A stretch of 15,587 bases of DNA from Chloroflexota bacterium (GTDB lineage Bacteria; Chloroflexota; Chloroflexia; Thermomicrobiales; UBA6265). Below the pieces are notes generated by a model. The model had not been told where the DNA came from. It ran no database searches and saw only the letters and a program-made list of their open reading frames with translations. The position numbers and the translations under genes were made by a program. The DNA is taken from assembly GCA_023423795.1 (NCBI GenBank), contig JAFAEX010000284.1:1-15587 (forward strand), given 5' to 3'. Shown here in pieces: positions 1 to 7,283 of the stretch. Each line of letters begins with the position of its first letter. The first letter of the stretch is position 1.

Positions 1-2
1 CC

Positions 3-818
3 CGCGGCCTGTTCGGCATGGCGGCGGGCGGCGTGGCCGCCGCGTCCGCCCCGGCGGCCGGCGCCAAGGCGGCGCGCTGCAAGAAGGACGGCGATTGCCC
101 CGGCTGCGCCTCCTGCAACCGCAAGAAGGGCAAATGCGTCAACCGCTGCCCGAAGGGGAAGCGCTGCCGCGACGGGCGTTGCGTCGCCGATCGCGCCTGC
201 ACCAGCGCCAACCAGTGCGGCGCGTGCGAAACCTGCGCCGCCGGCCGCTGCGAGCCCGATCCGGCGACGGACGGCAAGGCGTGTAGCGGCTGCCTCGTCT
301 GCGCCAACGGGACATGCGGCGTCCCCAGCAACGACCGCTGCGAGGACGACGAGATCTGCCGCCCCGCGACCGGCACCTGCTGCGCCAAATGCGTGAACGA
401 CCGCTGCTGCAAGGTCGGCGAGGCCTGCATCGATCCCGGCATGTTCGGCGCCAACTCCTGCTGCGACACCGCGCGCAACACGCCCTGCGGCTCCAACGGC
501 GACGGCACGTTCGCCCAGTGCTGCTCCAACCGCAACGAGGAGTGCTGCAACGGCGAGTGCGTGCCGAAGGGCGAATGCTGCCGCGGCGCGCGTCTGGCGG
601 CCGGCACGCACTGCTGCCCGCCGAAGACCATCCCCTGCGGCAAGGACTGCTGCGACTCCCGCACCGAGCGGTGCCACAACGGGCGGTGCCAGGAAACCTG
701 CTCGACCAACACCACGTACACCTCGCCGTGCGACGACGGCGTCAACCACTGGTGCTGCCGCCCGGAGTACGCCACTTGTTGCTCCATGTCCGGCAATCCC
801 CACTGCTGCAAGGCGTAG
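3..818 (+). CDS. Exported cysteine-rich protein, 5' end outside window
   Basis: The reading frame is open to the left edge, so the true start lies upstream. The first visible residues, RGLFGMAAGGVAAASA, read as the core and hydrophobic stretch of an export signal, followed by an Ala-rich cleavage region and a mature part beginning near ARCKKDGDC. The codon before the first Arg ends in CC, so it is not arginine, and no twin-arginine pair can be shown. The mature part holds 50 cysteines by hand count, including eleven CC pairs, in short loops such as CPGCASC, CCNGEC and CGKDCC. An even count and the export signal suggest an extracellular disulfide-stabilised protein. There is no enzyme motif. 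Proteins of this style are common in Thermomicrobia-like genomes, but their function is not known to me. The gene ends at TAG 816-818, and a strong hairpin follows 53 bp later. Confidence 0.75.
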   Translation, partial: RGLFGMAAGGVAAASAPAAGAKAARCKKDGDCPGCASCNRKKGKCVNRCPKGKRCRDGRCVADRACTSANQCGACETCAAGRCEPDPATDGKACSGCLVCANGTCGVPSNDRCEDDEICRPATGTCCAKCVNDRCCKVGEACIDPGMFGANSCCDTARNTPCGSNGDGTFAQCCSNRNEECCNGECVPKGECCRGARLAAGTHCCPPKTIPCGKDCCDSRTERCHNGRCQETCSTNTTYTSPCDDGVNHWCCRPEYATCCSMSGNPHCCKA

Positions 819-1182
819 GCCGGGCCGCCCATCCGCGGTCAGCCAACCGGTCACGCCGGTGCATCGGACCTCACCGAGCGCGCGGCCGGAAACGGTCGCG
901 CGCTCGGTGCATGGTGTTCGTGGAACGCAATGTGCAGCAGGAATGGGCTGGGTACGCGAAGCCTGTTGGAGGCCGCCGACCCGAGGACGTCGGGCGCCCC
1001 GGCGCGGCCCTCGAACCGTCCCTGCCGAACGCATCCCGATTCGTCCCGCTCGCCGGGCCAGCGTTCGGCCGCATCCCCATCACCGATTGCGCGGACGTTG
1101 GCTGGTTCCGGCACGCCCCGGGGCCTCGACGAGGCATTCCCCTCCGCGTTCCCGTGCCTCGGCGATGGGGGAGGAGCACCCC
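819..1182. other. Intergenic stretch, hairpin only
   Basis: This is 364 bp between the cysteine-rich gene and the DUF998 gene. Apart from the hairpin at 872-909 and the Shine-Dalgarno sequence just before 1183, I see no convincing gene, promoter or repeat. Open frames crossing it on both strands have no start with a ribosome binding site and no recognisable product. Confidence 0.5.
872..909. terminator. 17-bp hairpin with GAAA loop after the Cys-rich gene
   Basis: The arms CACCGAGCGCGCG (872-884) and CGCGCGCTCGGTG (897-909) are perfectly complementary. Inside them a G-T pair and CCG/CGG close on a GAAA loop at 889-892, which is a GNRA-type tetraloop. It lies 53 bp after the stop codon of the gene to its left. 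No T-run follows on either strand, so if this is a terminator it is not the classical intrinsic kind. It could also stabilise the 3' end of the mRNA. Confidence 0.55.
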
Positions 1183-1920
1183 ATGAACCAGACGGCCCCA
1201 CGACCCGAACGCACCGTCGAGACGTTGACCGCCGTCGCCATCGCCGGTCAGGTCGCCCTGCTGGCGAGCGCGCTGCTGCTCCCGTTCGTTTCGGACTATG
1301 GCTGGATCGGCGACACCATAAGCGAACTGGCGACTGGCCGGTTCGGCGTCCTCCAGACCGCCGCCTTCGTCCTCGCCGGGGTCGGGACGCTCGCCCTCGC
1401 CGTCGTCATCCGCCGCCTCACCGCCGGCGCGTGGGGATCGGTCGTCGGTTCGCTGCTGGTGGGCATCTACGGCCTGGGCTCGATCCTGGTGGCCATCTTC
1501 CCGACCGATCCGATCGACGACCCGGCGGACGTGTGGGCGCAATCGACCACCGGCACGATCCACGCCCTCGTGGCGCTCGTCAGTTTCGTCGGCATGGTCG
1601 TCGCCATGTTCGTCCTGCTGCGGACGTTCCTGCAGGAACCCCGCTGGCGGGCCCGGACGGGCTGGTGGATGGGGCTCTTCCCGGCTGCCGCCCTCTCGCT
1701 GCTGTTCGCCCAGTCCGAAGGGCCGCGGGTCGGCCTCATGCAGCGGATGCTGGTCGCCGTCATCGCCGCCTGGATCGTCGTGGTCGCGCTTCGCGCGCGG
1801 TCGATCGCTGCGGCGGAGGACGACGACCTGGCCGACCGGCTGGTGGACCGGCCTCCGACGCACCGCGCGGCGAAGCGGGGCGCACCGCATCAGCAGCCGG
1901 GACGGGCGTCCCGGGCGTAA
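1183..1920 (+). CDS. DUF998 family integral membrane protein
   Basis: This is a 245-residue protein with about six membrane segments, roughly at residues 13-36, 54-76, 85-106, 124-147, 161-176 and 184-204. Features typical of DUF998 proteins are DTISELATGRFG after the first helix, the FPTDP motif at about 106-110, a following helix beginning TIHALVAL, and GLMQR before the last helix. The tail is hydrophilic, with an acidic stretch (EDDDLAD) and then many Arg and His residues. The start was chosen at ATG 1183 because a GGGGGAGGAG Shine-Dalgarno ends 7 nt before it. The ATG at 1165, in frame, lies on top of that site. DUF998 has no established biochemical function. The gene is convergent with the MFS transporter, and a hairpin lies between them. 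Confidence 0.85.
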   Translation: MNQTAPRPERTVETLTAVAIAGQVALLASALLLPFVSDYGWIGDTISELATGRFGVLQTAAFVLAGVGTLALAVVIRRLTAGAWGSVVGSLLVGIYGLGSILVAIFPTDPIDDPADVWAQSTTGTIHALVALVSFVGMVVAMFVLLRTFLQEPRWRARTGWWMGLFPAAALSLLFAQSEGPRVGLMQRMLVAVIAAWIVVVALRARSIAAAEDDDLADRLVDRPPTHRAAKRGAPHQQPGRASRA

Positions 1921-1926
1921 TGCTGG

Positions 1927-1972
1927 CGCGGAGCATCGAAAGGGAAACGTGGTCTCCTTTCATGGCTCCGCG
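1927..1972. terminator. Hairpin between convergent DUF998 and MFS genes
   Basis: The outer arms are CGCGGAGC (1927-1934) and GCTCCGCG (1965-1972), and the inner arms GAAAGG (1938-1943) and CCTTTC (1956-1961). The two stems are separated by a 3x3 internal mismatch and close on a 12-nt loop. It begins 6 bp after the DUF998 stop codon and sits before the 3' end of the MFS gene, as expected for a shared two-way terminator. There is no T-run. Confidence 0.5.
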
Positions 1973-2047
1973 AACTCGGAAAGCGATCTTGCGAAGTTCC
2001 GGACCCAGCGCATGACGCCGGCAATCTCCAATGGTCGGAGTCAGTGG

Positions 2048-3310
2048 TCACGTCGGCGCGCGCCAGGCCCGCGCCGCGCCCAGCATCGCCACCGCGCCGA
2101 AGGCGGCGGCCGCCGCCAAGCCCCAGAACACCGGCTCGTAGCCGCCGAACCGGGCGACGGCCAACCCCGTGCCGAACGGGGCGATGGCCTGTGCTCCGAC
2201 CAGCGCGAAGGCCATCGTTCCGGCGATGGCGCCGAAGTGGGCCCGACCGTACCGCTCGGCCAGCATCGCCGGGCGCAGCAACGTCATCGCGCCGCGCCCC
2301 GCGCCGAGCAGCAGCACCGCCGCGCCGACGACCGCCACGCCCCGCCCGACCACCAGCAGCGCCAGCGCCCCGGACTGCAGCGCCAGGACCCCAGCCGCCA
2401 GCGTCACCTGCGAGACGCGGCCCCCGAACGCGATCAACGCGATCCGCGCCAGCACTTGCGCCGCGCCGATGGCGCCGGTGGCCGCCGCCGCGAAGGCCGG
2501 GTCATCGCCGCGCGCCAGCAGGAAAGGGATGAGCGCGATACCGACCGACACCGTCGTGAGCGTTCCGGCGAAGAAGGCCGCCGTCATCCACCAGAACGCC
2601 GGGTCGCGCACCGCGGCCGCGGGCGCCGCGCCATCGGGTTCGGGCCGGGGAGCGGCATCGTCCTGCTCGTGGGGCGCGACGCCGTCCGGCACGAGGCCGA
2701 GATCCTCCGGGCGGCGGCGGAGTACCAGCACGTGGGCGGGGATGGTTACGAACGCCAGCAACGTGGCCAGCGCCGCCAGCGCGCCGCGCCAGCCGTGCGC
2801 CTCGACCAGCGCGTTCGCCAACGGCAGGAAGATCGTGCTGGCGAACCCGGCCACGACCGTCAGCAGCAGGAACGCCCGTGGCCGGTCGCGCACGAACCAG
2901 CGGGTCAGCGTGGCGAAGGCCGGCTCGTAGAGCGTGGCCGCCATCGCCAGCCCGATTCCGGCCCAGATCAAGTAGAAGGCGGCCAGGTTTTCGACCTGCG
3001 ACCACGCCAGCACCATCGCCGATCCCAGCACCGAGCCGGCCATCATCAATACTCGCGGTCCGTGCCGGTCCAGCCAGTGCCCGACGAACGGCGCGGCCAG
3101 TCCGGCCACCAGCAGCGCCAGCGAATAGGCCCCGGTGATCTGGGGAGCCGACCACCCAAGATCGGCCTGCATCGGGGTCAGGAAGACGGCGAAGGCGTAG
3201 ACGAGGACGCCGTAGGAGGCCGTCTCGGTCACGGCGAGCGTGCCCGCGATCGCCCAGCCGTAGAAGGGACGGGCCGTTCGATCGCGCGGATTGTTCGGGA
3301 ACCGGACCAT
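2048..3310 (-). CDS. Major facilitator superfamily transporter
   Basis: This is a 420-residue polytopic membrane protein of usual MFS length. It starts with FYGWAIAG, as in the monocarboxylate/oxalate-formate-like branch. The loop after helix 2 carries the MFS signature GHWLDRHGPR (77-86). The central cytoplasmic loop has PEDLGLVPDG (201-210), common in this branch, and then an acidic, Pro-rich linker before the second six-helix half. The substrate cannot be read from the sequence. The start ATG (3310, complement) is preceded closely by GGAGGG. The gene is transcribed away from the ArsR-GNAT fusion with a 233-bp shared upstream region, so control by that regulator and a role in exporting its ligand are plausible but inferred. 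A long open frame on the opposite strand is a shadow of this gene. Confidence 0.9.
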   Translation of the reverse strand: MVRFPNNPRDRTARPFYGWAIAGTLAVTETASYGVLVYAFAVFLTPMQADLGWSAPQITGAYSLALLVAGLAAPFVGHWLDRHGPRVLMMAGSVLGSAMVLAWSQVENLAAFYLIWAGIGLAMAATLYEPAFATLTRWFVRDRPRAFLLLTVVAGFASTIFLPLANALVEAHGWRGALAALATLLAFVTIPAHVLVLRRRPEDLGLVPDGVAPHEQDDAAPRPEPDGAAPAAAVRDPAFWWMTAAFFAGTLTTVSVGIALIPFLLARGDDPAFAAAATGAIGAAQVLARIALIAFGGRVSQVTLAAGVLALQSGALALLVVGRGVAVVGAAVLLLGAGRGAMTLLRPAMLAERYGRAHFGAIAGTMAFALVGAQAIAPFGTGLAVARFGGYEPVFWGLAAAAAFGAVAMLGAARAWRAPT

Positions 3311-3478
3311 TCCACCCTCCGCGCCGGCGTCGTCGAGCCCGGCGAGGTGGGTCCGCTCGCCCGCGCACGACGCCGAGCGCCGTGCCGCCGCCCGTCATCC
3401 AGTCTCTGTCTCGCGGCTGCCGACGTGCCGCGCGTCATTGGGCGAGCATCGGCATCGCCCCTGGAGAACGCCCACCCC

Positions 3479-3507
3479 TTGACGCCGCCCGCATACTACC
3501 GGAAAAT
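3479..3507 (+). promoter_or_regulatory. Possible promoter of the ArsR-GNAT gene
   Basis: TTGACG at 3479-3484 is a good -35 match. A spacer of 17 bp leads to GAAAAT at 3502-3507, a 4-of-6 match to a -10 box. The start codon follows about 36 bp later. This is judged by eye only. Confidence 0.35.
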
Positions 3508-3509
3508 CG

Positions 3510-3528
3510 CGATACTCCGATATCGATA
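3510..3528. promoter_or_regulatory. Palindromic candidate operator for the ArsR-type domain
   Basis: CGATA (3510-3514) and TATCG (3521-3525) form an inverted repeat 6 bp apart. They overlap two exact 8-bp palindromes, CGATATCG (3518-3525) and TATCGATA (3521-3528). The site is AT-rich for this genome and lies between the possible -10 box and the Shine-Dalgarno of the ArsR-GNAT gene, where an autorepressor would block transcription. Binding is inferred from position and symmetry. Confidence 0.4.
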
Positions 3529-3543
3529 GACGGAGAGCACGAG

Positions 3544-4383
3544 ATGACGCCGGATGATCTGGACCTCAGTGCCGCCGAAGGGCGCGCGATCCGGGCGGTG
3601 CGGGCGCTGGCGAACCCGGCCCGCTTCCGCATCGTGGCGATCCTGGCCGAGCGCAAGGACCCCTCGGCTGGTCAACTTGCCGCCGCGGTGGGCCTGGCGC
3701 AATCCACCCTCTCCGAGCACCTGTCCGTGTTGCGCGAGGCGGGGTTGGTCCAGTCCAGCGGCGAGGGACCTGCTCGCGCCTATTGCCTCGATCCCTCGGT
3801 TCTGGATTTCCTGGCCGCGTTCCTGGCCGGGCTGGGGTGCCGTGCCCGTTCGTGGGAGGACCTGGTGGTGGAGACGCGCGGCAACGGCGGGCTGGAGATC
3901 CGAGACGCGGCCATCGCGGACGCTCCGGCCATCGCCCGCATCTACAACCAGGGGATCGAGGACCGCGTCGCCACGCTGGAAACCCAAACCCGCTCCGCCG
4001 AGGAGCGCGCCGAATGGCTGGCGGCGCGGTCCGCCCGCCACCCGGTGCTCGTCGCCGCCGACGGGCAGGGCGCGGTCGTCGGCTGGGGATCGCTCAACCA
4101 GTTCAACCCGCGCCCGGCCTACGACCACGTCGTCGATTTCTCGGTTTACGTGGCGCGGGAGCAGCGCGGCAAGGGCATCGGGGACGCCCTGCTCGGCGCG
4201 CTGGAAGCGCGGGCGCGCTCGCTCGGCTACCACAAGATGGTCCTTGCGGCGTTCCCCACCAACGCGCCGGGTATGCGCCTCTACGAGCGCCACGGCTTCG
4301 CGCAGGTCGGCATCTACCACCAGCAGGGGATGCTCGACGGCCGCTGGATCGACGTCGTCGTGATGGAGAAACTGCTCGCCTGA
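3544..4383 (+). CDS. ArsR-type repressor fused to ArsN1-like GNAT acetyltransferase
   Basis: This is a 279-residue two-domain protein. Residues 10-105 are a winged-helix ArsR domain: ALANPARFRI, then a recognition helix in QSTLSEHLSVLREAGLV (53-69). Residues 117-279 are a GNAT acetyltransferase with the acetyl-CoA loop QRGKGIG (207-213). The segments ARIYNQGIEDR, NPRPAY with R190, DFSVYV and LYERHGF resemble the ArsN1/phosphinothricin acetyltransferase group, which N-acetylates glufosinate-like or arsinothricin-like amino acids. The classic ELCVCDL arsenic site is absent. The only cysteines in the protein are C81 and C99, at the end of the ArsR domain, so metalloid sensing is uncertain. Start ATG 3544 has GGAGAG 6 nt upstream. 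The frame is open further upstream but without similarity. The divergent neighbour is an MFS transporter. A generic GNAT substrate is the alternative. Confidence 0.85.
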   Translation: MTPDDLDLSAAEGRAIRAVRALANPARFRIVAILAERKDPSAGQLAAAVGLAQSTLSEHLSVLREAGLVQSSGEGPARAYCLDPSVLDFLAAFLAGLGCRARSWEDLVVETRGNGGLEIRDAAIADAPAIARIYNQGIEDRVATLETQTRSAEERAEWLAARSARHPVLVAADGQGAVVGWGSLNQFNPRPAYDHVVDFSVYVAREQRGKGIGDALLGALEARARSLGYHKMVLAAFPTNAPGMRLYERHGFAQVGIYHQQGMLDGRWIDVVVMEKLLA

Positions 4384-4418
4384 TCCGGCCAGATGCGCGC
4401 CACCTGTCAGCGCGGCCC

Positions 4419-4454
4419 GATGGCGGTCGCCGGATCGATTCGGCAACCGCCATC
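4419..4454. repeat. Minimal GGCAACCGCCAT-family hairpin between convergent genes
   Basis: The arms GATGGCGGT (4419-4427) and ACCGCCATC (4446-4454) are perfectly complementary, with a second CCG/CGG pairing inside. The loop includes GGATCGATT, and the right half reads CGGCAACCGCCATCATC, matching the units of the large arrays at 6924-7413 and 8840-9350. It lies in the 94 bp between the stop codons of the ArsR-GNAT gene and the epoxide hydrolase gene, so it may double as a two-way terminator. Confidence 0.65.
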
Positions 4455-4477
4455 ATCCCCGAGCGTCCTTCGCGCCC

Positions 4478-5629
4478 TTACCGCAACCCGCGGAAGAACG
4501 CCCGCACGTCATCGACGAGCAGGTCCGGTTCCTCCAGCGCCGCGAAGTGGCCGCCGCGGTCGAACTCGGTCCAGCGGGCGAGGTTCGGGTTCTCCTGCTC
4601 GGCAAGCGTCCGCGAGGGTGGCGCGATCTCGCGCGGGAAGTTCGCCACGGCCACCGGGACCGTGCACGCGCTCGGCATGCCCCACGACGCGCTCGCCGCC
4701 CGGTAGATGTTGGCCGAGGACCCGGCCGTGTTGGTGAACCAGTAGAGCGACACGTTGGCCAGCAGGGTATCGCGGTCGATGGCCGCTTCCGGGTCGAAGT
4801 CCGAATCGGTCCATTCGGCGAACTTCTCGACGATCCAGGCCAGTTGCCCCGCCGGCGAATCGGCCAGCGAGAACGCGAGGGTCTGCGGCCGAGTGGACTG
4901 GATCGCCATGTAGCCGGACTGCTCGTACTCGTAGCGGTTGTAGTCTGCTTCGAGCCGTTGCAGTTCCTCCGCCGGCACGGCGGCTCGCCCGTCCGGGTCG
5001 GTCGGCGGGAAGGTCAGCAGCATGTTGAGGTGGACGCCGATCACCCGCTCCGGCGCGAGGATGCCCAGTTCGCGGGAAACTCCGGAGCCCCAGTCGCCGC
5101 CCTGCGCGCCGAAGCGTTCGTATCCGAGGCGGGTCATCAACGCGGCCCAGGCTTCGGCAATACGCGTCGTGTTCCAGCCGCCGTCGCTCAACGGCGTGGA
5201 AAAACCGAACCCCGGCAGCGACGGGGCGACGACGTGGAACGCGTCCGCCGGGTCGCCGCCGTGGGCGCGCGGGTCGGCCAGCGGCCCGATGACGTCGAGG
5301 AATTCGACCACCGAACCGGGCCAGCCGTGGGTGAGGACCAGCGGGGTGGCGTCCGGCTCCGGCGATCGGACGTGAAGGAAATGGACGGTCTGCCCCTCGA
5401 GTTCGGTCACGAACTGTGGGAACGCGTTGAGCCGCGCTTCTTGCGCCCGCCAGTCGAACCCGGTACGCCAGTAGCCGGCGAGGTCCTTCAGGTATTCGAC
5501 CGGAACCCCGGCGCTCCATCCCTCGACCGGGAGTTGCTCAGGCCAGCGGGCACGGGCCAGCCGGTCGCGCAGGTCGGCGAGGTCGTTGTCGGAGATTTCG
5601 ATGCGGAACGGGCGAATCGTGTCGTTCAT
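4478..5629 (-). CDS. Epoxide hydrolase, microsomal (EHN-domain) type
   Basis: This is a 383-residue alpha/beta hydrolase expected to open epoxides to diols. The N-terminal segment (IRPFRIEIS to about residue 75, with WPEQL and YWRTGFDW) is the EHN cap-anchor domain of epoxide hydrolases. HGWPGS (101-106) carries the oxyanion-hole motif. GGDWGS gives the nucleophile Asp179. Y309 in NIYRAA fits one of the ring-opening tyrosines, and GGHFAALEEPD gives the catalytic His361. The acid is probably near residues 344-346. The length is usual, and no signal peptide or anchor is visible. Start ATG 5629 (complement) has GGGGAGG just upstream. The frame remains open far past this point, but that part runs antisense through the WYL gene and is not protein. 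The gene diverges from the WYL regulator with a 126-bp gap. Confidence 0.9.
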   Translation of the reverse strand: MNDTIRPFRIEISDNDLADLRDRLARARWPEQLPVEGWSAGVPVEYLKDLAGYWRTGFDWRAQEARLNAFPQFVTELEGQTVHFLHVRSPEPDATPLVLTHGWPGSVVEFLDVIGPLADPRAHGGDPADAFHVVAPSLPGFGFSTPLSDGGWNTTRIAEAWAALMTRLGYERFGAQGGDWGSGVSRELGILAPERVIGVHLNMLLTFPPTDPDGRAAVPAEELQRLEADYNRYEYEQSGYMAIQSTRPQTLAFSLADSPAGQLAWIVEKFAEWTDSDFDPEAAIDRDTLLANVSLYWFTNTAGSSANIYRAASASWGMPSACTVPVAVANFPREIAPPSRTLAEQENPNLARWTEFDRGGHFAALEEPDLLVDDVRAFFRGLR

Positions 5630-5705
5630 GGGCCTCCCCGTCGTGTGGGCGCCGGATCGGCGCCCCGGTTTCCTCCCGCGCTTTCGTGCGGTGGAACCAT
5701 GGTAG

Positions 5706-5731
5706 GGTCGAAAATAGGCCAATTCACGACC
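5706..5731. promoter_or_regulatory. Candidate operator between epoxide hydrolase and WYL genes
   Basis: GGTCG (5706-5710) and CGACC (5727-5731) form an inverted repeat with a 16-bp AT-richer spacer, centred in the divergent intergenic region. A weak -10-like TATCGT (5743-5748) lies just downstream towards the WYL gene. A dimeric regulator bound here could control both genes. The assignment rests on symmetry and position alone. Confidence 0.35.
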
Positions 5732-5755
5732 TAGATTCGCGGTATCGTTTCCGGC

Positions 5756-6724
5756 ATGAGCGATACCCCTGGCCGCTTGCTGGCCCTCCTCTCCCTGTTG
5801 CAGACGCCGCGCGAGTGGCCCGGCAGCGAACTGGCCGACCGCCTCGGCGTCAGCCCGCGCACGATCCGCCGCGACATCGACCGCCTGCGCGACCTCGGCT
5901 ACCCGGTCGAGGCGACGCTGGGCGTTGCCGGCGGCTACCGGCTGGTGGCGGGCGCCGCGATGCCGCCGCTGCTGCTCGACGACGAGGAGGCGGTCGCCAT
6001 CGCGGTCGGGCTGCGGACGGCGGCGGTCAACCCGGTGTCCGGCATCGAGGAAGCATCGGCGCGCGCCCTGGCCAAACTGGGGCAGGTGCTGCCCGCGCGC
6101 TTGCGCCGCCGCGTTGCGTCCCTCGAAGCGGCCACCGACACCATCGCCGAGGAGCGAGGGCCGCGGGTCGATCCCGAAGCGCTGGCGACGCTGGCCGCCG
6201 CGATCGCCAACCGCGAGCGCGTGCGTTTCGCCTACCACGCCTTCGGCGGCGAAACCCGGCGCGAGGTCGAGCCGCACCGGCTGGTCGCCGCCTGGCGGCG
6301 CTGGTACCTCGTCGCCTGGGACCCGGCCCGCGACGACTGGCGCGTGTTCCGCATCGACCGCATCGAGCGGCTCGCCGCCGTCGGCGGGCGCGTGGTTCCG
6401 CGCGACCTGCCGGCCGAGGACGCCGCCGCCTTCGTGATCGAGCGATTCAGCCAGCAGTCGCCGTCCTTCCGCGCGGTGGCCACCCTCCACGCCCCGGTTG
6501 CGGACGTCGCCGCCCGCATCGCCGGCCCCGGCGACGAGGTCGAGCCGATCGACGGGCGGACGTGCCGCCTCCGCACCGGCATCGACACCCCGGATTGGCT
6601 CGCGCTCCGCCTGCTCTCGCTCGGGGTGGATTTCGAGGTGCAGGACCCGCCCGAGGTCCGCGCCTCCCTGCGGCGGGTGGGCGAGCGGGCGCTCCGGGCC
6701 GCATCCGTCCCGGAGCACGGGTAG
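5756..6724 (+). CDS. YafY-type HTH/WYL-domain transcriptional regulator
   Basis: This is a 322-residue regulator of standard length for the family. An N-terminal HTH occupies residues 5-63, with recognition helix VSPRTIRRDIDRLRDLGYPV and wing GGYRL. A helical linker follows, then a WYL ligand-binding domain around 155-205 with core WYLVAWD (183-189) and the closing RVFRIDRIE. A C-terminal WCX-like extension runs from about 225 to 315. WYL domains bind small ligands or nucleic acids; this ligand is unknown. The start is fixed by an in-frame TAG 24 nt upstream. No Shine-Dalgarno is visible, and TATCGT ends 8 nt before the ATG, so the mRNA may be leaderless. Its divergent partner, the epoxide hydrolase, is the obvious candidate target. 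Confidence 0.9.
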   Translation: MSDTPGRLLALLSLLQTPREWPGSELADRLGVSPRTIRRDIDRLRDLGYPVEATLGVAGGYRLVAGAAMPPLLLDDEEAVAIAVGLRTAAVNPVSGIEEASARALAKLGQVLPARLRRRVASLEAATDTIAEERGPRVDPEALATLAAAIANRERVRFAYHAFGGETRREVEPHRLVAAWRRWYLVAWDPARDDWRVFRIDRIERLAAVGGRVVPRDLPAEDAAAFVIERFSQQSPSFRAVATLHAPVADVAARIAGPGDEVEPIDGRTCRLRTGIDTPDWLALRLLSLGVDFEVQDPPEVRASLRRVGERALRAASVPEHG

Positions 6725-6770
6725 CGCTGCCTGCCCCTGACCGAGCCGCCATGCGCGCCCGCCGGTCGCT

Positions 6771-6806
6771 GATGGCGGCTGCCGGGTTGATGAAACCGCC
6801 GCCATC
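6771..6806. repeat. Minimal repeat-family hairpin behind the WYL gene
   Basis: The arms GATGGCGG (6771-6778) and CCGCCATC (6799-6806) enclose a 20-nt loop. It has the same outer arms and layout as the hairpin at 4419-4454, but a more diverged loop. It lies 46 bp after the WYL stop codon, a terminator-like position. Confidence 0.55.
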
Positions 6807-6923
6807 CGCCCGAGGATGATGTTCGGGGCGACGGGTACGGCGTCCGTCCGGGTTTGCGGTCGGGCATGGGTGCGTGCGTCGTGCCCAACCGTGGACGTGA
6901 TTCGTTCCCGGAACCGGGGAATC

Positions 6924-7052
6924 ATGGCGGTTGCCAAGGAGATGCGGCGACCGGAGACGCCCGGTGTTGATGGCGTTTGTTTATCTGATCCGGATATCGG
7001 CCCAGCGGCGGGCGCGATGGTGGCGGTTGCGAACATACCCCGGCCATCGGGA
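6924..7052 (-). repeat. Leftward array of three ~50-bp repeat units
   Basis: Units begin with ATGGCGGTTGCC at 6924, ATGGCGTTTG at 6970 and GTGGCGGTTGC at 7020, a spacing of 46 and 50 bp. The second unit carries GATCCGGATATCGG in its middle. Unit ends alternate between a GCCCGGTGTTG type and a GGCGGGCGCGATG type. On the minus strand each unit reads GGCAACCGCCAT, the orientation opposite to the units at 7284-7413. Confidence 0.65.
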
Positions 7053-7283
7053 CGCCCGGGGTTTCAACCCTCACCTTTACCCACATCTCGAAATTGGTGA
7101 AAATCCTCCGGTGATCGGGGCGAAAAACGGCTCGATCCGTCACTCGGCCGGTGCCCGCTCGTCGCGGGGCGTTGCCCGAACTTCGGCAAACCTTGGCAGA
7201 TCCTGCCCTCGGGCACCGGCCAAACGACCGCTCGGACGCCTGGCGAAAGATGTGGGTAAAGGTGAGGGTTTCAACCCCGGGCG
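7053..7283. repeat. 231-bp foldback element with 36-bp terminal inverted repeats
   Basis: The terminal arms 7053-7088 and 7248-7283 are complementary at 34 of 36 positions, including a perfect 23-bp block (7066-7088 with 7248-7270; the left arm contains ACCTTTACCCACATCT). Inside, GGCCGGTGCCCG (7146-7157) pairs with CGGGCACCGGCC (7210-7221), and two smaller hairpins (TTGCC...GGCAA at 7172-7189, and GGCAG-atc-CTGCC at 7195-7207) sit within that. There is no coding sequence. It forms the centre of an inverted pair of repeat arrays. It could be a miniature foldback transposable element or a structured RNA. No target-site duplication is obvious because both flanks are repeats. Confidence 0.65.

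Noticed and set aside
3..60. Twin-arginine (Tat) signal on the cysteine-rich protein
   Set aside because: The codon before the visible Arg ends in CC and cannot encode Arg; the rest of the signal is outside the window, so the export route is left open.
1949..3529. A 526-codon plus-strand frame across the MFS gene
   Set aside because: It is antisense to a clear transporter and yields an Arg/Gln-rich product without any family resemblance.
5630..7036. N-terminal extension of the epoxide hydrolase frame to 852 codons
   Set aside because: The extension runs antisense through the WYL gene and its control region; the Shine-Dalgarno and EHN domain set the start at 5629.
7061..7275. CRISPR-like GTTTCAACCC sequences
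   Set aside because: There are only two copies, at the ends of an inverted pair in the foldback element, without spacers.
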